Virus record (IMG/VR): IMGVR_UViG_3300024308_000053
Span: 1 to 29,694 of that record
Direction: 5' to 3' (one strand)
DNA from: a virus
DNA length: 29,694 nucleotides
Shown here: positions 14,294-21,698 of the stretch, in pieces
Layout of the letters: every line of letters starts with the position of its first letter
Position numbering within the stretch: the first letter of the stretch is position 1
The notes under the pieces: generated by a model
What the model saw: the letters and a program-made list of their open reading frames with translations, nothing else
Databases searched by the model: none
Told to the model about the DNA's origin: nothing
Made by a program: the position numbers and the translations under genes

Positions 14294-15349
14294 TCATAAC
14301 CCCTTCAGGTAGTCGGCCACTCGCTTATCGAGGTCAGCCATCTGTTGTAGTGTAAGTGGGCGGCCGTAGCCGTCAACGGAAATTACGCGGAACTCTTCCG
14401 GGCTGATGCCGGAGTTACGGAATATTTTACCACGTACTGGCCCTAAAGCCTCGTCCTGGAACCACGCGGGCTGTTGTTTAAGAAAATCATAATATGACGT
14501 TTTAGCATCGACCTGTGTACCGCCGTCAGCCCCGCGCGCGGCACGCACTGCGCCTTCGTCCAGAAAATCAAGGAAGTCATCCGAAATAACCGGGATGGTG
14601 GTACTGCGACAGTTCGGATGCGCGGGCGGCATCGGACCTTTACCGATTAGATACTCCTGCCCATCACGCGACTTACACACCGTCGACGTGCGGCTGTCGA
14701 GAGTCGACACCCACTGGTACTTGCTGACAATATCGCTGTTGTCGTCGTAGGTCATCTGGCGCGTGGTGTTGGATACATGGCTAACGGCGGTGCGGACAAC
14801 AGTCATCACGTTGCGTTCGGAAATGTCGGCCAGGCCGCCAGCTCCAGCTACGCCAGAGACAATCTGACGTGTCGTCTGGCCCTGCACAAACCCGGTCTGT
14901 ACGCCGCGTAGAAGACGATTGCGCTCGTTGTCACCCCACCCCGACAGAAGGTCGTTTAAAACCACAGGAGCATTGCTTAGCGCCAGAGGGGCGAATTTGA
15001 TGCGCGCCCACAGCTCGGTCGCCGTTGGGCCACTGACAAACACATCCTTCCTGGTGTTCTCGTTTAGCGTGTGGATAAACCATTTATTTTCATAATCGGC
15101 AATATCGCGCAGGCTTTTTTCAATAGTGCTTTTCCAGTCTCCGGTAACATCGGACAGCACGCCGTCAAGACTTTCCAGCATCTTATTCAGTTTCTTGACT
15201 GTGCGCGCGTCGTCGCCGAACTTAAGTACCGCGTCGCGCACTTCAGCACGCATTTTGTTGACAAACGGAATTGACAGGGATGCGGTCTGCGTGCCAAGGC
15301 GCTGGAGCCATATCTGGTGGCTGATTATCGTTTCTGAAAGCTGGCTCAT
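14294..15349 (-). CDS. Head morphogenesis protein, MuF / SPP1 gp7 family
   Basis: This protein has 351 residues. The MuF domain is at about 155-265: IVSGVAGAGGLADISERNVM, TVVRTAVSHVSNTTRQ, then STLDSRTSTVCKSRDGQ and MPPAHPNCRSTTIPV. A helical N-terminal part precedes it. MuF-like proteins are carried inside the head in small numbers next to the portal and may be ejected with DNA. Translation is coupled (ATGA) to the 31-residue membrane peptide before it. Confidence 0.92.
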   Translation of the reverse strand: MSQLSETIISHQIWLQRLGTQTASLSIPFVNKMRAEVRDAVLKFGDDARTVKKLNKMLESLDGVLSDVTGDWKSTIEKSLRDIADYENKWFIHTLNENTRKDVFVSGPTATELWARIKFAPLALSNAPVVLNDLLSGWGDNERNRLLRGVQTGFVQGQTTRQIVSGVAGAGGLADISERNVMTVVRTAVSHVSNTTRQMTYDDNSDIVSKYQWVSTLDSRTSTVCKSRDGQEYLIGKGPMPPAHPNCRSTTIPVISDDFLDFLDEGAVRAARGADGGTQVDAKTSYYDFLKQQPAWFQDEALGPVRGKIFRNSGISPEEFRVISVDGYGRPLTLQQMADLDKRVADYLKGL

Positions 15350-15441
15350 TCATTAACCATCATGTAAAGTGCGCAGGCGATAGCGAGGATGACCGCGCAA
15401 GCCACCACCATAAACGCTACCAGAATAACGAATTTAATCAT
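15346..15441 (-). CDS. 31-residue single-helix membrane peptide between portal and MuF genes
   Basis: The start ATG (15439-15441) overlaps the portal stop as ATGA, and its own stop overlaps the MuF start as ATGA, so it is coupled on both sides. The peptide begins MIKFVILVAFMVVACAVIL and is hydrophobic almost to its end (ALYMMVNE). A peptide kept in frame between two essential head genes is likely to be translated. Whether it acts in the membrane, for example in lysis or exclusion, is unknown. Confidence 0.6.
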   Translation of the reverse strand: MIKFVILVAFMVVACAVILAIACALYMMVNE

Positions 15442-16922
15442 GGCTGCGTACCCTGTTCAATCTCGCCCTGTTGTGCGGTTGTCGGGATGTCTCCGACGGT
15501 CGGTTGAACCGGTGCTACTGAAGTAGGCGCCTGCGCCTCTACGGCGTCAAGAATATCAGCATCTTCCCAGTCAGTTACGCCCGCCTTACGTAGTGCCGCA
15601 TAATAGGCTGTAGCCGGTAACAGACCCGCGTTAATGTCCGCCATCCATGCAGCACGGTCCTGTGCGGTCATTGGCTGCAGGAAGAAGTCCATATTCAGTT
15701 TAAATTCAATCTCCACACCCTCACGCATCCCAAGCATTGCGGCGACCCACGTTAAGGCGTCGGTGTAGGCCTGGCTTACGTTGCGGGCGATGGTCGACAT
15801 AACGGACGTATCAGCACCGCGCTGGATGCGCGCCGACTCCGCAGTAATCTGTGTTGATGGTGTGATAAGCTGTGCGCCAATCTGCACGGCCTGCGTCTCT
15901 TTATCCAGCATGTTCTGTTTTGCCAGGTTGTTCTCTGTGGCCTGAACCAGTTTAGCGTCGCCGCCAGAACCGAGGTTATGGCCTGTGCGGCTGCCGAATT
16001 TAATACCGTTCGGGTTAGCCTCTTTGAACAAGGACGGGCTCATCTGCTCACCAGGGAAGATAAACAGCGTGGGCTGGCCTACCACAAAGCTGGATTCTTC
16101 GTTATCCGCACTGTTCCGGAAATGGCCGATGTTAAGCTCCGCCAGCGGCAGCATCGGCGCGTCGTCTACAGTAGCGTCGTTGTTGCTGGCGCCAATAAAC
16201 GTGAACGGAATCCGGCCTTCCAGTTGGGGCCCGAGCTGCGGATAGATTGTCGTTACGTCCTGCTGAGCGCCACCGGCCGCATCGAAACGGTAAATGCGCT
16301 GGCGATACTTGCCGTTTTCGTCCAGGTCAAGCACGCGATATTGCTCGCCAATTTTGGTTTCGAACTCGTTGTCTGCTTCGTAGTATTCCCACACCTCACG
16401 CAGCACAATCATCACTACGCGGTTAACCGAACCGAAGCGCTTCATGCGCCAGTTGATGATGTTCTCTGCGGTGTAGAATGCGATAACCGGGTTTAATAAT
16501 CCATCGTTCTGCTCGGCAGCCGTGGCCGCGCCTACTTCAGGAGCGTCTACCAGCAGCCCACCACGGCCAATGGCGTCAATCTCCATCAGCGTATCCTGTG
16601 CGTGCTGCCACAGGCCAACGCCAGAACCGTCGCAGTTGGTGAGCAGGTATTCAAGCTGGTCGGGAATAATCTGTTCCGGGTCTTTGCGCATGACGCTGCC
16701 GACCATGCCGGAAAGTGTGCGCTTGGTGAAGTTATAGCAGATAGCGCCCTGCTCATATTCTGCCTGGCGTGCTTCACCGTAGGTTTTATCTGGCTCGTTC
16801 AGGCCGACGTTGCGCAGGTAGCTGATAAGGTCGCCCGCAACAGCGTTACGCACCTTCTTCCATTTCTCGAAGTGGTAAAGCCACTCGCGGTGTTTTGTTT
16901 TTACGCTGTTGTCGTTGCTCAT
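15438..16922 (-). CDS. Portal protein (DUF4055-type)
   Basis: This 494-residue protein has the DUF4055 portal pattern: start HREWLYHFEKWKKVRNAVAG, RTLSGMVGSVMRKDPEQI, then PFTFIGASNND and ESARIQRGADTSVMSTIARN. It forms the 12-fold ring through which DNA enters and leaves the head and binds the large terminase. It lies after terminase and before the MuF-like gene, and its start overlaps the stop of the small gene before it. Confidence 0.93.
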   Translation of the reverse strand: MSNDNSVKTKHREWLYHFEKWKKVRNAVAGDLISYLRNVGLNEPDKTYGEARQAEYEQGAICYNFTKRTLSGMVGSVMRKDPEQIIPDQLEYLLTNCDGSGVGLWQHAQDTLMEIDAIGRGGLLVDAPEVGAATAAEQNDGLLNPVIAFYTAENIINWRMKRFGSVNRVVMIVLREVWEYYEADNEFETKIGEQYRVLDLDENGKYRQRIYRFDAAGGAQQDVTTIYPQLGPQLEGRIPFTFIGASNNDATVDDAPMLPLAELNIGHFRNSADNEESSFVVGQPTLFIFPGEQMSPSLFKEANPNGIKFGSRTGHNLGSGGDAKLVQATENNLAKQNMLDKETQAVQIGAQLITPSTQITAESARIQRGADTSVMSTIARNVSQAYTDALTWVAAMLGMREGVEIEFKLNMDFFLQPMTAQDRAAWMADINAGLLPATAYYAALRKAGVTDWEDADILDAVEAQAPTSVAPVQPTVGDIPTTAQQGEIEQGTQP

Positions 16923-17098
16923 TGCAGGGCCTCAAAAGTGTAATCGCTGTCGTGCGGCACGTCATCGTGAACATACACAAAACCGCCTGCATCCAGCGGG
17001 TCTTCGGCGTCTTTCACGATTAAGGGCTCGCCGGTTTCTTCATCGATAAAAGGTTCAATGTCACGTTGGCAAAACGGGCAGTAATGTTTGTTTGTCAT
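16919..17098 (-). CDS. 59-residue CxxC protein between terminase and portal
   Basis: It starts at an ATG after GAGG (17096-17098) and its stop overlaps the portal start (ATGA). The sequence begins MTNKHYCPFCQRDIEPFIDE and ends with HDDVPHDSDYTFEALQ. A CxxC pair near the start and a His-rich HDDVPHD near the end could hold one metal ion. Small proteins of this kind are often found at this place in siphophages. The function is unknown. Confidence 0.75.
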   Translation of the reverse strand: MTNKHYCPFCQRDIEPFIDEETGEPLIVKDAEDPLDAGGFVYVHDDVPHDSDYTFEALQ

Positions 17099-17104
17099 AA
17101 CGCC

Positions 17105-18376
17105 TCACAAGGCAAAAGATACAGGGATGTTGATAACCGGTTTAACAATCGGCATTTCATAGGCGATTGGGTAGCCTGTCGCGTCGTTCTGGTGGTCGTT
17201 GCCGCTGGATTTATTCGGCTCACCGTTCTTGTCATAAGCCTGCTGCTCAAGACAGCGCGACGTAACCGGGCACGCCTGTTCGTTAACCATCAGCATACCA
17301 GATTCAAACGCCTTATTGACAGCGGCAACACGGTCTTTCACCGCCGGGTTAGTTGACTTTGCCCGAATCTCGAATCCGGCCTGCTGCAACTGTGCGATAT
17401 CGGAAGTTGATGCGTTGTTGCTCTTACGGTTCTTTCCGCTGGCGTCCGGGTACATAACGATGTGATGTCCGTTGCGCTTCCATCGTTCGCTAATGGCGCG
17501 GATGACGTCAGGCGTATCGTACATCTCTTTAAGTTCGTCAACTGCGTGCCAGACGTGCCCGCGCTGCACGTAGACCGTTGAGGCCATCTGCCCGACGTTG
17601 AAGTCCTGGCCGATGTACAGCGTTTCGCCAGGTTTAATCGTCTCACGGCTGCTGTGTCGCTGCCGGTTGTAGGCGTAGTACACTGTGCCGGATGTCAGGT
17701 TGGTAAACTCACCGTTAATGTACGCTTCGATAAGCTGCGCCGGATATGTCGCGCGCAGTGAGTCAACGTACCCCTCTGGCAGGAACGGATTCGACAGCGT
17801 TGAGGCCTGAATCATCTCGTAACCGGGTTTCTTGTTCACTACCCAGCGGTCATGTACGAAGCGGAAGCCTTCCGGCGTGGTGAAGATAGACACCGTGTTA
17901 ACCGGCTTCGGTGATATCGCTACGTAGGTGTCCGGCTTCTGGCGGTTACGGGCGATGATTTTGTTGAATGCGTGCTCTGCGTGCTCGCGTCTCAACGTGT
18001 CCAGTTCGTCTATTTTAGCACGGAACGACTCATAACCTACGATACGCGCCGGGTTGTCCAGGGTGCGCAGAACGAAATCGCCCAGCTGCCGGTTGGACGT
18101 ATAGATGATGTTGTCAGATTTGTTGTAGCGGTATCGCACGCCCCATTCCTGGAGTTTTTCCTCCATACGTGGAGCCAGTATAAGGCGCACCAGGTCGTAT
18201 GTTGGCTCGTACATGGCAATCATGGACGATGAACCGCCTTCCAGACTGTCAAGGAGTGCGGAGTTACACATCACCTCTGATTTACCAGTGCCGAACCCGG
18301 CAACGAAAGCCGGGAATTTACAGTGCATACCGAGGAATGCGGCCTGCGGCTCAGTCGCCTTTATGCTTATCTGCAC
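17105..18376 (-). CDS. terL: Terminase large subunit
   Basis: This protein has 423 residues. The ATPase domain shows Walker A GFGTGKS (27-33) and a Walker B-like KIDELDTL (121-128). The RNase H-like nuclease domain shows GQDFNVG (D258), YPDASG (D311) and NDHQNDA near the end. It drives packaging and cuts the DNA. I use the GTG at 18374-18376, which has a strong GGAGG site; it overlaps the small subunit gene by 26 bases. Confidence 0.95.
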   Translation of the reverse strand: MQISIKATEPQAAFLGMHCKFPAFVAGFGTGKSEVMCNSALLDSLEGGSSSMIAMYEPTYDLVRLILAPRMEEKLQEWGVRYRYNKSDNIIYTSNRQLGDFVLRTLDNPARIVGYESFRAKIDELDTLRREHAEHAFNKIIARNRQKPDTYVAISPKPVNTVSIFTTPEGFRFVHDRWVVNKKPGYEMIQASTLSNPFLPEGYVDSLRATYPAQLIEAYINGEFTNLTSGTVYYAYNRQRHSSRETIKPGETLYIGQDFNVGQMASTVYVQRGHVWHAVDELKEMYDTPDVIRAISERWKRNGHHIVMYPDASGKNRKSNNASTSDIAQLQQAGFEIRAKSTNPAVKDRVAAVNKAFESGMLMVNEQACPVTSRCLEQQAYDKNGEPNKSSGNDHQNDATGYPIAYEMPIVKPVINIPVSFAL

Positions 18377-18857
18377 TGACGACCTCCACGACCACTTTCT
18401 GGATTGGCTCGTTGCTCTGTTCTGATTCTTCTTTCGCAGCCTTCCATCCGTGGCGGTCCTGCATGAACAGGTTAAGCAGGCTCGTACCTATACCGGCTGC
18501 GGCCAGCTCTACGGCAAATGATTGCTGAAGCTGGCGGGCCATCTGGTAGGCTTCGGCAAACTCCGGGTGGCGGCGCTGCCAGTCGTCCAGGACGCGGGTT
18601 GATACGCCGATGCTGTGGCACCAGCGGGCGACAGTAGGGATTTTGCTTTTAGGGATAGCCTTCATGCTACCCTTCATGTCTTCGTTGATTTCCCACGACT
18701 CAGGATTGGCGAAGTAGTCGACGATGGCCTGGCAGTATTCAGGTCGGTAGTTAGTCGGGCGGCCAAAGACATAGCCCTCCGGCTTTTCCTTGTCGCCTGT
18801 TTTACGTGCTGGCGTTACACCGGCAATGCCTTTTGGCTTAGCCTTGCCAATCTTCAT
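18351..18857 (-). CDS. terS: Terminase small subunit
   Basis: I start at the ATG at 18855-18857 (MKIGKAKPKGIAG), which has a GGAGA site; the frame is open further upstream to 18959 but passes through the promoter and leader. This gives 168 residues. VARWCHSIGVSTRVLDDW is a helix-turn-helix-like segment and the C-terminal part (MARQLQQSFAVELAAAG) is helical, in the manner of P22 gp3-type DNA-packaging proteins. It recognises the packaging site on the concatemer. Confidence 0.87.
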   Translation of the reverse strand: MKIGKAKPKGIAGVTPARKTGDKEKPEGYVFGRPTNYRPEYCQAIVDYFANPESWEINEDMKGSMKAIPKSKIPTVARWCHSIGVSTRVLDDWQRRHPEFAEAYQMARQLQQSFAVELAAAGIGTSLLNLFMQDRHGWKAAKEESEQSNEPIQKVVVEVVSADKHKGD

Positions 18858-18881
18858 GGGGTAAATCTCCTGTCTGATGCG

Positions 18882-18923
18882 GTTATGACCATCATAACGC
18901 ATGAGACGCGCCCTGCGCATCTC
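18882..18923 (-). other. Tandem hairpins in the terminase leader
   Basis: On the minus strand GAGATGCGC AGG GCGCGTCTC (18903-18923) is followed by GTTATGA TGG TCATAAC (18882-18898). One pair in the first stem is G-U only on the minus strand, which supports that sense. The pair lies at the very start of the predicted transcript. Confidence 0.55.
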
Positions 18924-18930
18924 TGATGGG

Positions 18931-18959
18931 ATTATATAGCGAGATATTGACAAAGGCAA
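18931..18959 (-). promoter_or_regulatory. Promoter of the terminase (late) operon
   Basis: A TTGCCT -35 (18954-18959), a 17-base spacer and a perfect TATAAT -10 (18931-18936) are seen on the minus strand. The -35 lies in the T-rich tail of the terminator of the operon before it. Confidence 0.72.
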
Positions 18960-18982
18960 AAGAAGCCCGCAGAAGCGCGGGC
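18952..18982 (-). terminator. Terminator of the small-gene operon
   Basis: GCCCGC/GCGGGC (18965-18982) has a 6-base loop and is followed on the minus strand by TTCTTTT. It ends the operon whose last gene is 18990-19211, just before the terminase promoter. Confidence 0.78.
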
Positions 18983-18989
18983 AGGAGGG

Positions 18990-19211
18990 TTAAGCTAAAG
19001 TCCAGCTTATGTTATTCAGGAAGTGTTGACTTTTCACCCGCTTAACCAGGCCTCGTTTTTCCATATCCTTTAACTTACGCAACACGGACGGCGTGTCTAA
19101 ATCCTTGTACAGATACGATAGCAAGTTGCGAATGTAATACGTTGGCTCCCCATCACGCATCTTTCCAACACATGTCAATACGTGCTTATCTTCAATCAGT
19201 GCAATTCTCAT
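18990..19211 (-). CDS. Small winged-helix-like protein
   Basis: This protein has 73 residues. Residues about 25-60 (YYIRNLLSYLYKDLDTPSVL then KLKDMEKRGLVKRV) read like a winged helix in which a helix selects DNA and EKRGLVKRV leads into the wing. It is the last gene of the operon and is coupled (ATGA) to the NinH-like gene. A role as transcription regulator at the switch to late genes is inference from fold and place. Confidence 0.65.
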   Translation of the reverse strand: MRIALIEDKHVLTCVGKMRDGEPTYYIRNLLSYLYKDLDTPSVLRKLKDMEKRGLVKRVKSQHFLNNISWTLA

Positions 19212-19438
19212 AACCCATTCGCTCTGTCAGTTCTGGTACGACCCCGGCGCGAGTACAGCACCGGGCTGGTTACAATATGCGTCATCAGACGCCCGTTATA
19301 TATAATGTGCTTCTCGCAGTCCTTGTCGAAACGGTACTTGGCGATAGTCATCTCACTGAGACCGGTTGCGCGACACGCCGCAGCAATGCTGCCGTATCTG
19401 GCAATTAGCTCCGGGATTGTGGTTATACTTTCTGCCAT
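19208..19438 (-). CDS. NinH-like DNA-binding protein
   Basis: This 76-residue protein has the sequence TIPELIARYGSIAAACRATG followed by LSEMTIAKYRFDKDCEKHII and a conserved N-G-R-L-M stretch. It follows the pattern of lambda NinH (TIP.ML...YGN...VARRL, ...TVRKY...KD...H.I.N..LM). NinH is a Fis-like protein of the nin region, and its exact role is unsettled. The C-terminus here (LYSRRGRTRTDRANGL) is basic. Alternatively it is a general phage HTH protein. Confidence 0.7.
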   Translation of the reverse strand: MAESITTIPELIARYGSIAAACRATGLSEMTIAKYRFDKDCEKHIIYNGRLMTHIVTSPVLYSRRGRTRTDRANGL

Positions 19439-19449
19439 TTTAACGCTGC

Positions 19450-19596
19450 CTACAGTTCTTCCTGCGGGATTCGGTTCAGAGTAGCTAGTTGCTGCCGTGT
19501 GATGTTTCTCGTACCCATAAACCGGATTCCGGATGGTGTGCGCACTGCGGCAACGCCTTTCTCCCGGTACATGTTCAGTAACGCTAACGTGTTCAT
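19450..19596 (-). CDS. 48-residue protein of unknown function
   Basis: It starts at the ATG at 19594-19596, which overlaps the stop of the membrane peptide before it (ATGA). The product starts MNTLALLNMYREKGVAAVRT and ends NITRQQLATLNRIPQEEL: a helix, a short strand pair (IRFMGTRNI) and a helix. It may be a very small DNA-binding protein, but this is a guess. Confidence 0.55.
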   Translation of the reverse strand: MNTLALLNMYREKGVAAVRTPSGIRFMGTRNITRQQLATLNRIPQEEL

Positions 19597-19673
19597 AACC
19601 ACCAGCCTATCTCTTTCAGCGCCATGATAACCAGCGGCGCGCCGAGGATTGTTACCATGATGATGTTAGTCAT
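19593..19673 (-). CDS. 26-residue hydrophobic peptide
   Basis: It starts 3 bases after the stop of the gene before it, with GGTGA as ribosome site, and is coupled by ATGA to the next gene. MTNIIMVTILGAPLVIMALK then EIGWWL forms one likely membrane helix. It may be functional or only a coupling frame. Confidence 0.45.
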   Translation of the reverse strand: MTNIIMVTILGAPLVIMALKEIGWWL

Positions 19674-19676
19674 AAG

Positions 19677-19871
19677 TCACCAACTATCGCCACATTTACC
19701 GCAACGGAAAACGCCGTCTCGCCCCTTAACCCAGTCATGCAAACACAAATCCATGTATACCGCAAGCAACCGATACGCCTTGAGCTGGTATTCCTCGTTA
19801 ATCGACAGGTCACCGTAGCTCTCCAGGCGGCCGATATTCTCGGCCAAAGATTCTTTAGTTACTTTGGTCAC
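19677..19871 (-). CDS. Small CxxC protein of unknown function
   Basis: I use the GTG at 19869-19871, which has a good GGAGG site; an in-frame ATG at 19892 has none and lies deep in the gene before. The product has 64 residues: a helical part (KESLAENIGRLESYGDLSI, then QLKAYRLLAVYMDLCLHDWV) and a short zinc-type end FRCGKCGDSW. The final C..C pair with Cys and His in DLCLHDW could bind zinc. Confidence 0.62.
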   Translation of the reverse strand: MTKVTKESLAENIGRLESYGDLSINEEYQLKAYRLLAVYMDLCLHDWVKGRDGVFRCGKCGDSW

Positions 19872-20109
19872 GGTATACCTCCGCCAACCCATTAATCACT
19901 TTTTCTTTAAGCATTGCGCCGGTTTCGCTTTCTGGCTTATTCAGGTCGTACCGGTTGCAAATCTCGCGACGCGCCTCGTACAGGCGGGCCAGATTAGCCT
20001 CGGCAGCCGCGATAATCTCGTCGTACTGCTTACGGAGATGCTCGCCCTCAAAGCGCAGACCACATTGTGCTGCCGTGATGCTGGCGGCTTCGTATTCCTG
20101 GTTAGTCAT
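19855..20109 (-). CDS. Helical protein of unknown function
   Basis: I start at the ATG at 20107-20109 (MTNQEYEAASITAAQCG), with GAGGTG in front; the frame is open further up, inside the preceding gene. The product has 84 residues and is mostly helical: HLRKQYDEIIAAAEANLARL, then YEARREICNRYDLNK. Such small helical proteins are common in phage early operons. No family is recognised. Confidence 0.6.
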   Translation of the reverse strand: MTNQEYEAASITAAQCGLRFEGEHLRKQYDEIIAAAEANLARLYEARREICNRYDLNKPESETGAMLKEKVINGLAEVYRDQSN

Positions 20110-20122
20110 TTCGTCGGCACCT

Positions 20123-20323
20123 CTAGTGGCACATATAATAAATGTCGTCGCCTGCCATCTCATCGGCGTCGTCTTGATTGACTATTTCGACGTCCTCATA
20201 ATCCCAGGCCAATGCCATCTGTCTGGCCATTGCGCGACGTTTACGTTTACAGTTACGCATGTCTCTAAATACGCACAACTCTTTATCGTAAGCACGCACC
20301 ATTCTTTTGATATGACTTTTCAT
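20123..20323 (-). CDS. Small protein with basic head and acidic tail
   Basis: This protein has 66 residues. The first half is strongly basic (MKSHIKRMVRAYDKELCVF, then NCKRKRRAMARQ) and the second half acidic (WDYEDVEIVNQDDADEMAGD). It has a GGAG site and is coupled by ATGA to the gene before. It could bind nucleic acid through the basic half. The function is unknown. Confidence 0.58.
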   Translation of the reverse strand: MKSHIKRMVRAYDKELCVFRDMRNCKRKRRAMARQMALAWDYEDVEIVNQDDADEMAGDDIYYMCH

Positions 20324-20499
20324 TTCCGTTTCTCCAGCATCCGGTTCAGATGCTTATTGTCGTTGACGGAGCCGAAGCTGTTGCGAGCCAGCAGTTCTTC
20401 GCGGCTTGGCATCGGCTTTTCGTTCTGTTTGGTGTACTTAGGCGCTGCCGTAGAATCTGAGCCGTACCCAACATTTCGGTAATTGTATTCGTCAGACAT
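20320..20499 (-). CDS. 59-residue protein of unknown function
   Basis: It runs from the ATG at 20497-20499 to a stop overlapping the next ATG. It starts MSDEYNYRNVGYGSDSTAAP and ends NDNKHLNRMLEKRK. The first half is Tyr/Gly/Ser-rich and probably disordered; the second has a short helix PSREELLARN. It has no clear SD, but the ATGA coupling and codon use support it. Confidence 0.55.
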   Translation of the reverse strand: MSDEYNYRNVGYGSDSTAAPKYTKQNEKPMPSREELLARNSFGSVNDNKHLNRMLEKRK

Positions 20500-20504
20500 G
20501 GCTA

Positions 20505-20717
20505 TCAGACCCCTATCTCGCTTATTGAAAGTATAACTATGCTGTTTGCTGTCTCGCCTGCATCAGCTAAAAAGATACCATTTTGAGTTACGTGTTTCTC
20601 GAAATCACGTATTTCGGATTGAGTGATAATGCTGTCGTCTTCGTGCGTTATGAACGCGTTACCAAACCCTGTTTTAGTATCTGCTGCCCAGGAAAAGCCA
20701 ATTAACCATTTGCGCAT
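20505..20717 (-). CDS. 70-residue protein of unknown function
   Basis: It starts after GAGG. The sequence (MRKWLIGFSWAADTKTGFGN, AFITHEDDSIITQSEIRDFE, ... ANSIVILSISEIGV) looks like a compact alpha/beta domain with the order strand, strand, helix, strand. Small proteins that begin KWLIGFSW and contain SEIRDFEKHV are seen in many phage early regions, but no function is known to me. Confidence 0.6.
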   Translation of the reverse strand: MRKWLIGFSWAADTKTGFGNAFITHEDDSIITQSEIRDFEKHVTQNGIFLADAGETANSIVILSISEIGV

Positions 20718-20720
20718 ACC

Positions 20721-20849
20721 TCATTTCCCCTTATACGCAGCTTTCAGTGCCTGCATCGCGGCGAACCAGAAAGCGCTGTCCAATTTACCCACGGCAATGC
20801 GAGCCATGATTTGTGCGTCTTCGAACGCGAGTTTGTCGGTGATTTTCAT
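20721..20849 (-). CDS. 42-residue helical protein
   Basis: The start shares one base with the stop before it (TAATG). MKITDKLAFEDAQIMARIAV continues with DSAFWFAAMQALKAAYKGK: two helices. A GGGAG ribosome site lies upstream. No family is recognised. Confidence 0.5.
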   Translation of the reverse strand: MKITDKLAFEDAQIMARIAVGKLDSAFWFAAMQALKAAYKGK

Positions 20850-20974
20850 TAGAGCATCTCCCCTGTATTAGCAAACAAGCTGGCTTCGGCTTTAGTTGCA
20901 AAATAGCATTTACGCCCGCGATAAACGCCAACCCACGGCAAGTGGTAGGTAACATCTTTGAATACGTTTTCCAT
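20849..20974 (-). CDS. 41-residue protein, first gene of the operon
   Basis: It starts at the ATG at 20972-20974 with GAGG nine bases before; an ATG 15 bases upstream has no site. The product (MENVFKDVTYHLPWVGVYRG ... FATKAEASLFANTGEML) has a beta part and a short helix in the style of small DNA-mimic or adaptor proteins, but no family is recognised. The promoter at 21008-21036 lies 34 bases upstream. Confidence 0.55.
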   Translation of the reverse strand: MENVFKDVTYHLPWVGVYRGRKCYFATKAEASLFANTGEML

Positions 20975-21007
20975 TCTTTTCGACCTCATGTTGTATGGTG
21001 TAATCAG

Positions 21008-21036
21008 ACTATAGGCCGGTCATAGATATTATGCAA
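21008..21036 (-). promoter_or_regulatory. Promoter of the 11-gene small operon
   Basis: TTGCAT (21031-21036), 17 bases and TATAGT (21008-21013) are seen on the minus strand. It lies directly after the lysis terminator. Confidence 0.75.
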
Positions 21037-21056
21037 CTATTATTTGCGAATAAGAT

Positions 21057-21085
21057 AAAAAAAAGCCCCGATGGTTAGTCGGGGC
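21057..21085 (-). terminator. Terminator of the lysis operon
   Basis: GCCCCGA/TCGGGGC (21065-21085) has a 7-base loop and is followed by eight Ts on the minus strand. The gap between it and the endolysin stop (21086-21201) holds no convincing gene. Confidence 0.92.
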
Positions 21086-21201
21086 AAAGCTGGCTGGGTG
21101 GAATTTGGTGTGGCGCTGGCGATTGGCTCCAGTCTGGCAGGTTTTGCGCTGCTACGCTATCCAGGTATCACAAGGACATGCCACTAAGACTAATCCTAGC
21201 A

Positions 21202-21687
21202 CTAATTAACGTCGCGTCCAACTTTTTCCGCCTGTTGCCACAGCATCCCGTCGAACAGCGCCAGGCGGCCGGTTGCACGGCGACGCAGGCCAAGCAGTGG
21301 TTTGCCGTTCTGGTTGATAAACTGCGGCAGCTTCTGGCGTAGCACGCCAATGTTACCCTCGCGCAGTGCTTTACCCGTGCCCGTAGACGCGGCGATAGCA
21401 CCAGGGCCTACGTTAAACACCAGGTCAACCATAGCGTCGAACTGCGACTGATTCAGCGACGGGTGCGCTACGGCATCGACAGCTTTCACGGCAGCAGCCA
21501 TATCCTTGTTCAGCAGGATAAGGGCCTGGCCTTCAGTAATCTTCTGGCCTTCTTTGACATGTTGGCCGTAACTGCCATACCCGATAGTGAAATACTGTTC
21601 GTTTTTGGTAGCCTTGTACGCCACGGGCTTAAATTGCTCAAACGCAGCGGTGAAGTGTAGGCCATTATCAGAAATATTGCGTGGCAT
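21202..21687 (-). CDS. Endolysin (GH24 lysozyme-like)
   Basis: This 161-residue protein cuts the cell-wall glycan. LHFTAAFEQFKPVAYKATKN carries the catalytic Glu17 and YFTIGYGSYG carries Thr34 of the E...T...G layout. The usual Asp or Cys of the E-(D/C)-T triad appears to be Ala26 or Thr27, with two extra residues before Thr34. No signal or SAR helix is present at the N-terminus, so release should need a holin. The later segments ALILLNKDMAAAVKAVDAV and NQSQFDAMVDLVFNVG are standard for the family. Confidence 0.9.
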   Translation of the reverse strand: MPRNISDNGLHFTAAFEQFKPVAYKATKNEQYFTIGYGSYGQHVKEGQKITEGQALILLNKDMAAAVKAVDAVAHPSLNQSQFDAMVDLVFNVGPGAIAASTGTGKALREGNIGVLRQKLPQFINQNGKPLLGLRRRATGRLALFDGMLWQQAEKVGRDVN

Positions 21688-21698
21688 GATTAATCCTC

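Noticed and set aside
21071-21187. 38-codon plus-strand frame with a hydrophobic stretch (VEFGVALAIGSSLAGFALL)
   Set aside because: It begins inside the lysis terminator stem, has no ribosome site or promoter and runs against its neighbours. It may be a remnant of an older gene but I cannot support it.
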